Positions 9,609 to 19,171 of a DNA stretch of 64,000 bases are shown here, piece by piece. The stretch covers positions 46,857 to 110,856 of the forward strand of contig JAFALA010000090.1 of NCBI GenBank assembly GCA_019234815.1, read 5' to 3'. The notes below the pieces were generated by a model, which was not told the origin of the DNA, searched no databases, and worked only from the letters and a program-made list of their open reading frames with translations. Positions within the stretch are counted from its first letter, which is position 1, and every line of letters begins with the position of its first letter. The translations under genes and the position numbers were made by a program. This DNA comes from Burkholderiaceae bacterium. Its GTDB lineage: Bacteria > Pseudomonadota > Gammaproteobacteria > Burkholderiales > Burkholderiaceae_C.

Positions 9609-9674
9609 ATCCATTGAACCGCTGCCTTTGACCTTAGAAACCGTTTGAACGGGGGCTGGAAATTACAATGGGCC

Positions 9675-10457
9675 ATGCAGCAGCTCCCCATTCTCAACAT
9701 CTCCTCGTACAAGTTCGTCGCCCTGCCTGACTGCGAGGCCCTGCGAGACAAACTCCATGCCTCGGCCCTTCAACTCCAGCTCAAGGGCACCGTGCTGCTG
9801 GCCGAGGAAGGCATCAACCTGTTCCTGGCCGGGCCTGGAGAAGCGGTGCGAGCCTGGGTCGATCAGCTGCGAGACGACGAACGCTTTGCCGACCTGAACC
9901 CCAAGGAAAGCTGGAGCGAGTCCGTTCCCTTTCGCAAGCTGCTGGTCAAGGTCAAGCCCGAGATCATCCGGATGAACCATGCGGCCATCCGGCCCGACCA
10001 ACTGCCGCGCGCCCCCGCCCTGCCCGCCGCCACCCTGGCGCGCTGGCTGGCGCAAGGCCACGACGACGAAGGCCGGCCCGTCGTCACGCTGGACACCCGC
10101 AACGCCTTCGAGGTCGACTACGGCACCTTCGAGAACGCGATCGACTGGCGCATCACCAAGTTCAGCGAATTCCCCGAAGCCGTCCAGGCCCACAAGCAGG
10201 AGCTGATGGGCAAGACTGTCGTGAGCTTCTGCACCGGCGGCATCCGCTGCGAAAAGGCCGCCATCTACCTGCAACAGCAGGAACTGGACGGCCCGGTGTA
10301 CCAGTTGGAAGGCGGCATCCTCAAATATTTCGAGGAAACCGGCGGCCCGCACTACCAGGGCGCCTGCTTCGTCTTCGACCAGCGCGAGGCGCTGGACGCG
10401 GGTTTGGCGCCGTCGACCGAGTTTGTTCGGCCGGAGAGCGAGGCGCATCGGGCTTGA
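9675..10457 (+). CDS. trhO: tRNA uridine(34) hydroxylase, rhodanese family
   Basis: 260 residues from ATG 9675 ([14 protein letters not shown]). It has an N-terminal acylphosphatase-like domain ([18 protein letters not shown]) and a rhodanese domain with the active loop [10 protein letters not shown] (Cys ~186 and ~192) and [12 protein letters not shown]. TrhO (formerly YceA) uses oxygen to make 5-hydroxyuridine at the tRNA wobble base, the first step of cmo5U/mcmo5U formation. The TTG-initiated extension offered by the ORF track has no family support. It ends 1 nt before the convergent pirin gene. Confidence 0.92.
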   Translation: MQQLPILNISSYKFVALPDCEALRDKLHASALQLQLKGTVLLAEEGINLFLAGPGEAVRAWVDQLRDDERFADLNPKESWSESVPFRKLLVKVKPEIIRMNHAAIRPDQLPRAPALPAATLARWLAQGHDDEGRPVVTLDTRNAFEVDYGTFENAIDWRITKFSEFPEAVQAHKQELMGKTVVSFCTGGIRCEKAAIYLQQQELDGPVYQLEGGILKYFEETGGPHYQGACFVFDQREALDAGLAPSTEFVRPESEAHRA

Positions 10458-10458
10458 A

Positions 10459-11181
10459 TCAAGCTTCCAAATCAAACACCAGCAGTTCCGCCCCCTGGCC
10501 CTGGCTGATCTGCACCGTCGCCTCGTCGGTCAGTTGCAGCGCATCGCCGCCCTTGAGTGCTTGCCCGTTCACGGTCGCCTCGCCGCGGATCAGGTGCACG
10601 TAGGCCTGGCGACCGGCTTGCAGCGGCAGGCTGGCTTGCTCGTCACCATCGAACAGGCCGGCGTACAGGCGCGCATTGGCGTGGATGTCGATGGAGCCGT
10701 CGGCGCCGTCCGGTGAGACCAGCAAGGCCAGGCGGCCGCGCTTGGTGCTGGCTTCGAAATGCTGCTGCGCGTAGCGGGGTTTCACGCCCATTCGATTCGG
10801 TTGAATCCAGATCTGCAGAAAATGCGTGGTCTGGTCCTGGGCGTGGTTGTATTCGCTGTGCATCACGCCGGTGCCCGCGCTCATGCGCTGCACGTCGCCG
10901 GGCCGGATCACACCGGACTCGGCACTGCCGGGCTCGCCGTTGCCCATGCTGTCGCGGTGCGCGAGCTCGCCTTCAAGCACGTAGCTGATGATCTCCATGT
11001 CGCGATGGCCGTGGACGCCGAATCCGGTGCCCGGCGCAATCCGGTCTTCGTTGATGACGCGCAAGGCGCCAAAGCCCATGCGCTGCGGGTTCAGGTAATT
11101 TGCAAACGAAAAGCTGTGAAAGCTCTTCAACCAGCCGTGGTCGGCGTAGCCGCGGTCGCAGGATTTGATCAGTTCAAGCAT
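10459..11181 (-). CDS. Pirin family bicupin, YhhW/quercetinase type
   Basis: 240 residues with an ideal GGAGGC four bases before ATG 11181. It matches the E. coli YhhW pattern throughout: DHGWLKSFHSFSFANY, MGFGALRVINED, GFGVHGHRDMEIISYVLEGELAHRDSMGN and AGTGVMHSEYN. The metal ligands of the N-terminal cupin (H-x-H, then H and E) are present. YhhW oxidises quercetin in vitro, but the natural substrate is unsettled. The gene is divergent from a LysR-type regulator with an 85-bp shared control region, so flavonoid- or electrophile-responsive control is a reasonable guess. Confidence 0.9.
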   Translation of the reverse strand: MLELIKSCDRGYADHGWLKSFHSFSFANYLNPQRMGFGALRVINEDRIAPGTGFGVHGHRDMEIISYVLEGELAHRDSMGNGEPGSAESGVIRPGDVQRMSAGTGVMHSEYNHAQDQTTHFLQIWIQPNRMGVKPRYAQQHFEASTKRGRLALLVSPDGADGSIDIHANARLYAGLFDGDEQASLPLQAGRQAYVHLIRGEATVNGQALKGGDALQLTDEATVQISQGQGAELLVFDLEA

Positions 11182-11266
11182 ATTGCCTCCTATGCCGCTA
11201 CTGTAGAAGTCCTGTTCCTGAAAGGGCTGCATGCACTTGACGCCTCCATTCAAATAAGATGAAGCC

Positions 11267-12229
11267 ATGAGCCCAACCGACAAGCGCCGGGTGCTGACGC
11301 CCGAAGCCCTGCTGATGATGGACAGCGTTGCCCGCACCGGCAGCTTTGCGGCAGCCGCGCGCGAGATGGGCAAGGTGCCGTCGGCCCTGACCTACAGCGT
11401 CAGGCAGCTCGAAGACGCGCTCGACGTGCTGCTGTTCGACCGCAGCGCGCGCCAGTCGGTGCTGACAGCCGCCGGGCAGGAATTGCTCAACGAGGGCCGC
11501 CGCCTGCTGAACGAGATGGACGCGGTGGCCAACCGCGTGCGCCGCATCGCCACGGGCTGGGAGAGCGAGCTCACGATCGCGATCGACGACGCCATTGCGC
11601 GCCGCGCCGTCTTCGACCTGATGGAAGGCTTCTACCAGCACCAGGAAGACGGCCGCCCGCCCCCGACCCGGCTGCGGCTGCGCACCGAGGTGATGTCGGG
11701 CACCTGGGAGGCGCTGTTCTCCGGCCAGGCCGACCTGGCCATAGGCACCTCGGCGCAGCCGCCCGGCTCCAGCTTTGTCTGCGAGCCGATTGGCGCGCTG
11801 GAGATGGCGTTCGTCGTGGCGCCGCACCATCCGCTGGCCAAGGCCGCCGATCCGCTGAGCGCGGAGACCATGGCGCAGCACCGCGTCATCACCGTGGCTG
11901 ACACGGCCCGCTCGCTGGAGCGTCTCACCATGGGTGTGCTGCCGGGCCAGGACGTACTGGCCATGCCGTCGATGTCGCACAAGCTCGAAGCGCTGCTGCG
12001 CGGCCTCGGCTGCGGCACCTTGCCGCGACCGATGGTGAGCCGCCACATCGAGGCAGGACGCCTGGTGCACAAGGAAATGGCCCAGGGCAAGCGCATCATC
12101 GAACTGCACTACGCCCGGCGCAGCAGCGCGCAGCCACCCGCCAAGGCGCTGGCCTGGTGGCTGCAACAGTTGCGCAGCCCCGCCACCCGGCGCGCGCTGG
12201 TCGAGCAGCACGAAGGCCTGCTGCTTTGA
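11267..12229 (+). CDS. LysR-type transcriptional regulator
   Basis: 320 residues. The N-terminal winged helix-turn-helix ([40 protein letters not shown], split here by family pattern) is followed by the linker helix and an effector-binding domain from ~95. It is transcribed away from the pirin gene, the classic arrangement for a LysR regulator and its target. The stop codon overlaps the TTG start proposed for gluQ, so the two may be translationally coupled even though no functional link is obvious. Inducer unknown. Confidence 0.9.
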   Translation: MSPTDKRRVLTPEALLMMDSVARTGSFAAAAREMGKVPSALTYSVRQLEDALDVLLFDRSARQSVLTAAGQELLNEGRRLLNEMDAVANRVRRIATGWESELTIAIDDAIARRAVFDLMEGFYQHQEDGRPPPTRLRLRTEVMSGTWEALFSGQADLAIGTSAQPPGSSFVCEPIGALEMAFVVAPHHPLAKAADPLSAETMAQHRVITVADTARSLERLTMGVLPGQDVLAMPSMSHKLEALLRGLGCGTLPRPMVSRHIEAGRLVHKEMAQGKRIIELHYARRSSAQPPAKALAWWLQQLRSPATRRALVEQHEGLLL

Positions 12230-13167
12230 GTGTTTCCGCCCTGGTCCAGACGCCCTACCGGGGCCGGTTTGCGCCGTCCCCCACCGGGCTGCTGCATGCC
12301 GGCTCGCTGGTGGCCGCGCTGGCCAGTTGGCTGGACGCGCGAGCGCATGACGGCACCTGGCTGGTGCGCATCGAAGATCACGACCTGGGCCGCTGCATTC
12401 CCGGCGCGGGCGACCAGATCCTGGCACAGCTGGCCTGCCTGGGCCTGCTGCCGGACGAGCCGCCGGTCTGGCAGTCCAAGCGGGGTGCGCTGTACCAGCA
12501 GGCGCTGGACCGCTTGGTCGGCTCGCATTGGACCTATCCCTGCGCCTGCTCGCGCCGCGAGATCCAGCAGGTGCTGGAAGCGCAGGGAAGCGGGCATGCG
12601 CGCAACGCCGAGCTGGTCTATCCCGGCACCTGTAGAACGGGCATTCCCGCCGATCTGGCCGCGCGCCCGCAGCGCGCCTGGCGCTTGCGCAGCAGCGCCG
12701 ACCTGGCCGGCCAGCGACCCCTGCTGCTGGACTGGACGGACCGCCGCCTGGGGCCGCAAAGCCAGGATCTGACGCATGCCGTCGGCGATTTCGTACTGCG
12801 CCGCGCCGATGGACTGTGGGCCTACCAGCTTGCCGTCGTGGTCGACGATGCCGCGCAAGGCATCACGCACGTGGTGCGCGGCGAAGACCTGGCCGACAAC
12901 ACGCCGCGCCAGATCCGCCTGCAGCAACTGCTGGGCTTGCCCACGCCCAGCTACCTGCACACGCCGCTGGTGCTGGGTCCGAACGGCGAGAAGCTGTCCA
13001 AGCAGAACGGCGCCGAGCCGCTAGACCTGGGCCAGCCGCTGGCCGCGTTCAAGGCCGCGGCACATGCCCTGGGCCTGGACTTGCAGGCCACGACGCTGGG
13101 TGATGCGCGGGCGCAAGCCTGCGCCATGTGGGCCGGCTCGCCCATCAGTGGCATGATGCCGGCCTGA
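12226..13167 (+). CDS. gluQ: Glutamyl-Q tRNA(Asp) synthetase
   Basis: 313 residues. GluQ is a truncated GluRS paralogue lacking the anticodon domain; it attaches glutamate to the queuosine base of tRNA-Asp. Visible marks are [15 protein letters not shown] (HIGH class), a zinc site in YPCACSRRE...YPGTC, and [10 protein letters not shown] (KMSKS class). No ATG or GTG fits: the codon before [14 protein letters not shown] is TTG at 12226-12228, overlapping the LysR stop (TTGA). I use that start; the exact initiation codon is the weak point. Confidence 0.88.
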   Translation: MSVSALVQTPYRGRFAPSPTGLLHAGSLVAALASWLDARAHDGTWLVRIEDHDLGRCIPGAGDQILAQLACLGLLPDEPPVWQSKRGALYQQALDRLVGSHWTYPCACSRREIQQVLEAQGSGHARNAELVYPGTCRTGIPADLAARPQRAWRLRSSADLAGQRPLLLDWTDRRLGPQSQDLTHAVGDFVLRRADGLWAYQLAVVVDDAAQGITHVVRGEDLADNTPRQIRLQQLLGLPTPSYLHTPLVLGPNGEKLSKQNGAEPLDLGQPLAAFKAAAHALGLDLQATTLGDARAQACAMWAGSPISGMMPA

Positions 13168-13196
13168 ATTTTCATTTCATCGACAAGAGGTTCCCC

Positions 13197-13544
13197 ATGA
13201 TCACCACCGAAAGCGGCCTGCGATACGAAGACACCGTGGTTGGCGAAGGCGCTGACGCGCAAACCATGCGCTACGTCACCGTGCACTACACCGGCTGGCT
13301 CTACAAGGACGGCGAAAAAGGCGCCAAGTTCGACTCCAGCAAGGACCGCAACGACCCCTTCCGCTTCCCGCTGGGCGCCGGCCACGTGATCCGCGGCTGG
13401 GACGAAGGCGTGCAGGGCATGAAGGTCGGCGGCGTGCGCACGCTGGTGATTCCGCCCGAACTCGGCTACGGCGCACGCGGCGCGGGCGGCGTGATTCCGC
13501 CCAACGCCACGCTGATCTTCGAAGTGGAGCTGCTGGGGGTCTAA
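13197..13544 (+). CDS. FKBP-type peptidylprolyl isomerase
   Basis: 115-residue single-domain FKBP from ATG 13197, with AAGAGG upstream. It has [39 protein letters not shown] and [17 protein letters not shown], i.e. all segments of the FKBP active site (Tyr, Asp/Phe, Trp, Tyr). No signal peptide, so cytoplasmic. It probably catalyses proline isomerisation during folding. A long palindromic repeat begins 5 bp after its stop. Part of a plus-strand run after LysR and gluQ. Confidence 0.93.
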   Translation: MITTESGLRYEDTVVGEGADAQTMRYVTVHYTGWLYKDGEKGAKFDSSKDRNDPFRFPLGAGHVIRGWDEGVQGMKVGGVRTLVIPPELGYGARGAGGVIPPNATLIFEVELLGV

Positions 13545-13549
13545 ATCCC

Positions 13550-13676
13550 GAAAAGTGCTTTCTGAAACCGTAGCGAGCGGCCCGCAGCGCCCGCGAGGAG
13601 CGGAGCCGTACGAGCGTACGGTGAGCACCACAGCGGGAGTTCCGGGTTGCGCAGCAGGTTTCTGGAAGTACTTTTC
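13550..13676. repeat. 127-bp imperfect palindromic element between convergent genes
   Basis: The outer arms GAAAAGTGCTTTCTGAAACC and, in reverse complement from the other end, GAAAAGTACTTCCAGAAACC match at 16 of 20 positions. The exact centre is the perfect hairpin CCGTACG-AG-CGTACGG (13606-13621), so the whole element is symmetrical about 13613. It lies between the convergent FKBP gene and the EF-hand gene, and its right arm supplies the latter's stop codon. This looks like a mobile non-coding repeat (MITE/REP class) acting as a bidirectional RNA hairpin or terminator. No second copy was noticed in this window. Confidence 0.75.
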
Positions 13677-15540
13677 AGTGCTGCAGCGTGTAGACGCGGT
13701 ACAGCGCCGCACCCGCCAGGATGGCCAGCACCAGCAGCACGTAGGGCCAGCGTGAGGGCTTCTCGGCGTAGGGGTCTGACATCGAACGCTGCGCATTGGC
13801 GGGCAAGGTGGCCAGCTGCGTCAGCGAGGTGCCGAACGGGATGTTGATGCGCGCCCGCGCATTGATGGCCCAGCCGTTGGCATCGAGGATGGGTCCCAGG
13901 TTGCGGCTGCGCAGCTTGAACCAGGCCAGCAGCACGGCGGGGCCGGAAATGACCAGCATCACGCCCACCACGGCCAGCGGCAGCTGCCACCACTTGAGCG
14001 CGAACAGGCCCGTCATCATCGAGGCCAGCGCGGTGCCCAATGCGCCGACCGCCAGCCCCAGGGCCGCGAAAATGCCGGCGAACTTGCCCACGTCGAAGGT
14101 GCTGGGGCCGGCAGCGGGCTTGGCACCGGCCTCGGCCTTGTGCGCCACGTCGGCTGCGGCAGCATTCAAGCCATCCTGCGAGGCCTTGGCCTTGCTGGCG
14201 GCGATCTTCTGCATCTGCTCGCCCATCAGGCGTGCGACCTGCTTGTAGGGCGACCAGAAGGCCTGCCGCAGGCTGATCGGATGCTCGACGAGCTTGATGA
14301 TGGTGGCGTCCCAGTCGCGGCCCTGGCGGTCGTAGAACACGCCGTTGCGGCCCACCATCAGCTGGTCGGCGTCGCCGGCCGTGAAGGCGGCGGCAATGGT
14401 CTGCTTCTCGGCACCGCGCGTGCAGGCGCAATAGACCAGGCAGATACGCGCCAAGCCCGCCAGCGCGCCATGCTTGGCCGCGTCGGCGGCCGACACGCAC
14501 AGATCGCATGAGCGGCCGTCCAGGTACAGGGTGCCGAGCTGGAAGGTGGCCTTGCCTTGGCCGGTGTAGAAATCCTTGAAGGCGACGAAATTGTTGGCCA
14601 GCGAGTGCAGGTCGCGGACATAGCGCGAGAGCCGCTCCAGCTCGCGCACGCCGTCGCCCACCGAGGCTGGATCGGGCTTGCCGGCCAGCCAGCTTGCGTA
14701 AGGCGCCATGGCCGTGCGGATGGACTCCCAATCGGCAGCGCTGATCTGTTCACGCTCGCCCAGCAGAGGCTGCACCAGGACATCCTTGAGCTGCACCAAT
14801 GCGGCGGACCAGGCCGGGTTGCTGCCCGGCCCCAGGGGCAGCCGCGCATCGGCGGCGATATGGGCCAGCGGCAGGCGCGCCAGGGAGCTGGTGTCGCTCA
14901 GCACGGCCTGCTGCGCGAGCAGCTTGAAATCGTCGAGCGAGGCATTGAGCGCTTCGCTGGCCTGCGGGTCGAAGGCCGCCAGTTGGCAGCGCAGGAAGAA
15001 ATCATTGATCTTCTCGGCCACGGCCGTCATGGAGGCATGCGCATCGGCAGTGGCTTCGCCCAGCACCTGGGCATCGGCGCCGGCCGCTTCCCAGTCGGCC
15101 AGGGCCTTGGCGGCATAGACGGCCTGCGCGGTGCTGGTCTCCTCGACCGTGAGCAGATCGGATTCGGTCTTGCCCACCTCGGCGGCGACGGCCAGCGCGG
15201 CGGCATGGATGCGGGCGCCCTCCTCGTCGTCGGTCCGGATCGCCGATATCGGCACGCCCGCCACATGCTGGGTCAGCACATGGTTGTTGCTCAGGCGCTC
15301 ACCGGCCCACTTCACCGCGGCGATCAGCTCGGGAGCGCGCACCTGGCCGTCCGCGTCGGCGTCGATGAACTCCAGGGTCCGGCTGTCGAACTCGATGCCC
15401 TTGACCGGACAGGACAAGGCCACCCAGAGTTTCTGGTCGAGCTGGTCGATGGCCAGCAGGTCGGCGGCCGTGTCGAGCCGGACTTGGTCAAAACCGCCAG
15501 CGAGGAAGAACCGCCATTGATGCGAAGCGCCCATGCTCAT
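13675..15540 (-). CDS. EF-hand membrane protein of unknown function
   Basis: 621 residues from ATG 15540 with AGAGGA upstream. Not recognised as a named family. Residues 60-71 (DADADGQVRAPE) form a textbook EF-hand calcium loop with D, D, D, G and E in canonical places. The central region is helical. Cysteine clusters occur at RSCDLC and VYCACTRG. Near residue 500 there are two hydrophobic segments (FAGIFAALGLAVGALG and WWQLPLAVVGVMLVISG), and a last one (WPYVLLVLAILAGAALY) near the C-terminus, so most of the chain is soluble and tethered at the C-terminal side. It lies 56 bp after mksB on the same strand, possibly in the same transcript. The much longer track ORF in this frame is antisense read-through into mksB. 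Confidence 0.7.
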   Translation of the reverse strand: MSMGASHQWRFFLAGGFDQVRLDTAADLLAIDQLDQKLWVALSCPVKGIEFDSRTLEFIDADADGQVRAPELIAAVKWAGERLSNNHVLTQHVAGVPISAIRTDDEEGARIHAAALAVAAEVGKTESDLLTVEETSTAQAVYAAKALADWEAAGADAQVLGEATADAHASMTAVAEKINDFFLRCQLAAFDPQASEALNASLDDFKLLAQQAVLSDTSSLARLPLAHIAADARLPLGPGSNPAWSAALVQLKDVLVQPLLGEREQISAADWESIRTAMAPYASWLAGKPDPASVGDGVRELERLSRYVRDLHSLANNFVAFKDFYTGQGKATFQLGTLYLDGRSCDLCVSAADAAKHGALAGLARICLVYCACTRGAEKQTIAAAFTAGDADQLMVGRNGVFYDRQGRDWDATIIKLVEHPISLRQAFWSPYKQVARLMGEQMQKIAASKAKASQDGLNAAAADVAHKAEAGAKPAAGPSTFDVGKFAGIFAALGLAVGALGTALASMMTGLFALKWWQLPLAVVGVMLVISGPAVLLAWFKLRSRNLGPILDANGWAINARARINIPFGTSLTQLATLPANAQRSMSDPYAEKPSRWPYVLLVLAILAGAALYRVYTLQH

Positions 15541-15596
15541 TTGATTCCTCTGGGAAAAGCGACGGGCCGATGGTAACTGAGCTCGCCCCGACGCAA

Positions 15597-18416
15597 TCAG
15601 TCGTAAACAGACCTCTCGGCCCGACGCGCCAGCACTGCGATCGGCGGTGCCCAGCGGTCGCCGCGCGGCTTCTTGCTGGTGACCAGCGTGATCTCGGACG
15701 GTTCGAACACCTCGACGTTGTGGGTGATGGGCGTGGTCAGCAGGTACTGCGCACGGGTGCTGCGCAGGAAATGGCCGACCAACTGGATGTTGCGCACGTC
15801 CAAGTGGGCAAACGGTTCGTCGATGAAGACGAAGCCGCCCGCGCTCTCGTCGTCCTTCATCAGGGCCACCAAGAGGATCAGGCTCTTGAGCACCTGCTGG
15901 CCGCCCGAGGCCTCGCCGTCGTTGAGGCCCACGTCGCCCTTGCCGTCGAAGTTGAACTTCACATGCAGGCCGGCCTGGGCCAGCACCATGTCGTCGTTGT
16001 CCAGGTGCGGCAGTTCGGCCAGCGCGATCACGCCGGCGAGTTCGCCGAGGTCCTGTACGTTCTTCTTGTAGCGGCGCACCGTGGCGCGCAGCACGTCGAT
16101 GTAGCGCTCGCGGGCGTTGAAGGCGGCGATGCGCGCCATCTCGTTGCTGGCCCGGCGGTCGTCGAGCTGGGTGCTCTGCTCCAGCACCGACACCGTCATG
16201 CGCGCATGGCGCTCCTGCACCTGCGGATCGGTCTCCCAGACGCCGGTGTCGAGCTCCTGCTGCACATGGCGCATCGCGATCTCGGCCTGCTTGGCGTTCT
16301 CGAACTCGTCGCGCAGGGCCTGGACCTTGGCCGGCTGCACCCAGGCGGCCGGGAAACCTTCGCGCGCCTGGCGCGAGGCCTTGGAGGCCTGCGCCAGGTC
16401 TTGCCGGCGGCCGTCCTGCTCGCGCTGGATGCGCAGCACGTTCTCCTCGCTGCCCTTGAGGCCTTGCTGGGCGGACTCGTAATCGCGCTCGCTGCGGGTC
16501 GCTTGCGTGAGGCTGCGGTCGTGCTCCTGCTCCAGCGCGCTCATGCGCGAAGCGGCCTCGACGCGGGCCTGGCGCAGCGCCGGCATACGGGCGCGGCACT
16601 CGGCGAATTCGTCCGAGCGCTCCGACAGCTCGCGCGCGGCCTTGTGGCCCTGCGCGGCGCGCTGCGCGTCCTTGAGCTGGCGCTCGACCTCGGCCTGTTC
16701 CTTGGCAATGCGGCTGAGCTCGCCGTCGTAGCGGGCCAGCTCTGACTCCAGGGCCTTGCGCCGCGACTCCAGCGCCGACACGCCGAACTGGAAGTCGCGC
16801 GGCTCGACCCACAGGCTGCGGCCGCCGCGGCCGTCGCGGTAGTAGGCGTCCGGCGTGATCCATTCGCCGCCGGCCTGCGCGCCCTGCTCGGTGTCCTTGA
16901 CGCAGCGGATGCTGGCCAACTGGCGCAGCAGCCAGCCCGGCAGCCTGGCGTTGATCTTCAGGGCCGCCAGCAGCGAGTCCTTGGGCAGGGAGGACGGCGC
17001 ATGTTCGGCGTCGGCCACCACGTAATGGCGGTAGCGTTCCTTCGCGGCCAGCGCAAAGGCGCGGCTCTCGTCGCCGGACTTGGCCAGCACCACCACCCAG
17101 CGCGAGGGGCGCAGCAGGCCTTCGGCGGCGGCGCGCCAGACCTCGTCGGCGATGTCGATGCAATCGGCCAGCACGTGGTGCGCGATGCCGGCCTCGTCGA
17201 GCGCGCGCCGGAAGCGCGTCACCTCGGGCGGCGGCGGCGGCAGGCGCTGGCCGCTGAGCGCGTCCATGGCGGCCTGGGCCTTGCGGCTCTGATCGTTGGC
17301 GCGGGTGAAGCTTTCGCGCAGCGCATGCTGGCGCCCGCTCAGCTCCTCCAGGCGCTGCGTCAGCTCCTGGGCGTCGGCTTCGACGGCGGCCAAGGCACGC
17401 AACTCCTCCTCGCGCTTGGCCAGCAGCTCCATCGGGCGCTCGGCTTCGCGCGCGGCGTCGAAAGCCATGCGGGCCTGCTTGCGCTGCGCTTCCAGGTCGA
17501 CGAGCTTTTGCTTGGCGGCTTCATGCGCGTTGAACAAGGCCAGCAACTCGGCGCGCTTGCCCGCCATGTTGCGCTGGTCGTGCGCCGCAAACAGACGCTG
17601 GCGATGCAACTCTCGCAGCGACTGGGCGGTGCGCTGGCGCGACTCGCTCCACTGGAGGACCGGCAGCACCTCGGTGGCGAGCCGCTCGCGCTCCTTCAGG
17701 CGCAGCTGGTACTGCTGGTAGCTATTGACGCGGTTGGACAGGTCCGAGAGCTGGGCCTGCGTGTGCGAGAGCTCCTGGCCGGCCTGCTCGACTTCCTTGC
17801 TGAGCTGCTGCTGGTGGCTGCGGGCCTGGTCGTAGCGGTCCAGAACCTCCTGGTCGCCGAACACCTCGAACACCAGGCGCAGCAGGTCCTTGGGGCTGAG
17901 CTCGCAGAGCCGGTCGGTCTGGCCCTGCTCCAGCGCCAGCACGCGGCCGATGGCGCGCGTGAGGCCGGCGGCTTCGAGGCGCTTCTTCCAGGCCTCGATG
18001 CCCATCCAGTCCTTGTCGCCGCGCAGGGCCAGCGCTTCGATCTCGTGCACGCCGTCGAGCAGTTGGTAGCGCCGCTGCCAGTCGCCGCCGTGGCGCTCGA
18101 TGCGGCAGACCAGGGTCACCTGGTCTGCATACAGTAGCGAGCTGGCGAACGGGCGGCTGGAATTCTGCCGCGCACGCGGACGGTTATCCACCAGGGCGCG
18201 CAGCCAGGCCGTCTCGGCGTTGGCGTGGCGCGCATAGGTCTTGTAGGTGCGGCCGCCCGAGCACTCCAGGCCCAGCAGGGTGCGCATGGCATCGAGCAGC
18301 GTGGTCTTGCCCGAGCCGTTGGGGCCGGCGATGGTGATGATGGCGCCGTCCAGCGGCATGGAGACGCGCTGGCAGTAGTCCCAGTGCAGTAGTTCCAGCG
18401 ATTGCAAATGAAACAT
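15597..18416 (-). CDS. mksB: MksB-like SMC ATPase of a bacterial condensin
   Basis: 939 residues. The ATPase head halves sit at both ends: Walker A AGPNGSGKTTLLDA (Lys37) in the N-terminal half, and ASGGQQVLKSL (signature) then FVFIDEPFAHLD (Walker B) in the C-terminal half. Between them are long coiled coils (about 240-430 and 610-760) around a hinge-like globular region near residues 470-590. This is the SMC/MukB plan, at a length like MksB and shorter than MukB. It should load on DNA and extrude loops with its kleisin MksF and partner MksE. The ATG shares its A with the mksE stop (TGATG), so the two are translationally coupled. Relation to Wadjet JetC is clear, but no nuclease gene is nearby. 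Confidence 0.82.
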   Translation of the reverse strand: MFHLQSLELLHWDYCQRVSMPLDGAIITIAGPNGSGKTTLLDAMRTLLGLECSGGRTYKTYARHANAETAWLRALVDNRPRARQNSSRPFASSLLYADQVTLVCRIERHGGDWQRRYQLLDGVHEIEALALRGDKDWMGIEAWKKRLEAAGLTRAIGRVLALEQGQTDRLCELSPKDLLRLVFEVFGDQEVLDRYDQARSHQQQLSKEVEQAGQELSHTQAQLSDLSNRVNSYQQYQLRLKERERLATEVLPVLQWSESRQRTAQSLRELHRQRLFAAHDQRNMAGKRAELLALFNAHEAAKQKLVDLEAQRKQARMAFDAAREAERPMELLAKREEELRALAAVEADAQELTQRLEELSGRQHALRESFTRANDQSRKAQAAMDALSGQRLPPPPPEVTRFRRALDEAGIAHHVLADCIDIADEVWRAAAEGLLRPSRWVVVLAKSGDESRAFALAAKERYRHYVVADAEHAPSSLPKDSLLAALKINARLPGWLLRQLASIRCVKDTEQGAQAGGEWITPDAYYRDGRGGRSLWVEPRDFQFGVSALESRRKALESELARYDGELSRIAKEQAEVERQLKDAQRAAQGHKAARELSERSDEFAECRARMPALRQARVEAASRMSALEQEHDRSLTQATRSERDYESAQQGLKGSEENVLRIQREQDGRRQDLAQASKASRQAREGFPAAWVQPAKVQALRDEFENAKQAEIAMRHVQQELDTGVWETDPQVQERHARMTVSVLEQSTQLDDRRASNEMARIAAFNARERYIDVLRATVRRYKKNVQDLGELAGVIALAELPHLDNDDMVLAQAGLHVKFNFDGKGDVGLNDGEASGGQQVLKSLILLVALMKDDESAGGFVFIDEPFAHLDVRNIQLVGHFLRSTRAQYLLTTPITHNVEVFEPSEITLVTSKKPRGDRWAPPIAVLARRAERSVYD

Positions 18417-19171
18417 CAGTCGGCTCGCTCGTCTTGTTGTTCTTGCGGTGCGGGGGTTTCGTCCAATTCGGGCTCCAGGTCCAGCTCGCCCGGACGGGCC
18501 ATGGCGTCGCGCAGCGCGTGCGCCAAGGTCGGATCGGTGCTGCGCGCCAGCACGTCGGCCAACGCGCCGTCGAGAATGCGCGGCGCCAGCGTGTCGTAGT
18601 CGAGCAGCAGATCGAGCAGCGGGCCTTCGGCGATGTCTTCGCCGCGCCGGATGATGAAGCCGTTGCGCTCCAGCAGCTTGAGGTTGGAGTCCAGCCGCAT
18701 CTTTTTGCCCAGCTGGTTGCCGAAGTCGGCCAAGAGGCTGCGGTAGCTCAGCGTGGGCGAGACGCTGGCGGCCAGCGGCAGCGGCTTGTCGGTGGCGAAC
18801 ATCTCGCCCTGCCCGGCTTCCTTGGCGTCGGCGCGCGCGACCTGGCGCTGCCGCTTGGGCAGCACGATCAGTGCCCACAGCACGACCAGCAGGGCCACGC
18901 CGTCGCGCGGCAGGTCCAGGTTGTTGTTGGCGGCCAGGCCGGTTTCGCCGAACACGGCCGTCTCGGCGGGGCGCAGCATGGCGACGCTGATGTGGTCGGC
19001 ATAAAGGTTGTCGACCACGCGCAGGCCCACGGCGGCGAGGCGGTCGCCCAGGGCGGCCCAGAGCTCGTTGTCGATCAGGGCGCGGCGCACCATCGCATGG
19101 TTGCGCGGCAGCCAGCGGCGGGCGATCAGTTGCGCGGCCAGGTGGGCCGCGTCGTCCAGGGTGTTGCTCAT
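18416..19171 (-). CDS. mksE: MksE-like condensin accessory subunit
   Basis: 251 residues, starting inside the end of mksF (ATGA overlap at 19168-19171) and ending on the first base of mksB. The N-terminal and central parts contain winged-helix-like segments (WLPRNHAMVRRALIDNELW; ADFGNQLGKKMRLDSNLKLLERNGFI). The C-terminus is an acidic Glu/Pro tail (ELDLEPELDETPAPQEQ). MukE/MksE/JetB proteins bind the kleisin and control access of DNA to the SMC ring. Assignment rests mainly on size, fold pattern and position between a kleisin and an SMC. Confidence 0.75.
   Translation of the reverse strand: MSNTLDDAAHLAAQLIARRWLPRNHAMVRRALIDNELWAALGDRLAAVGLRVVDNLYADHISVAMLRPAETAVFGETGLAANNNLDLPRDGVALLVVLWALIVLPKRQRQVARADAKEAGQGEMFATDKPLPLAASVSPTLSYRSLLADFGNQLGKKMRLDSNLKLLERNGFIIRRGEDIAEGPLLDLLLDYDTLAPRILDGALADVLARSTDPTLAHALRDAMARPGELDLEPELDETPAPQEQQDERAD

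Noticed and set aside
13675-15540. EF-hand gene as a JetD/MksG nuclease
   Set aside because: No Toprim acidic motifs (E...DxD) and the presence of membrane helices do not fit JetD.
15541-17163. Long upstream extension of the EF-hand ORF (1162 aa in the track)
   Set aside because: The extension lies inside mksB in another frame and is Arg/Gly-rich nonsense; ATG 15540 with AGAGGA gives the real start.
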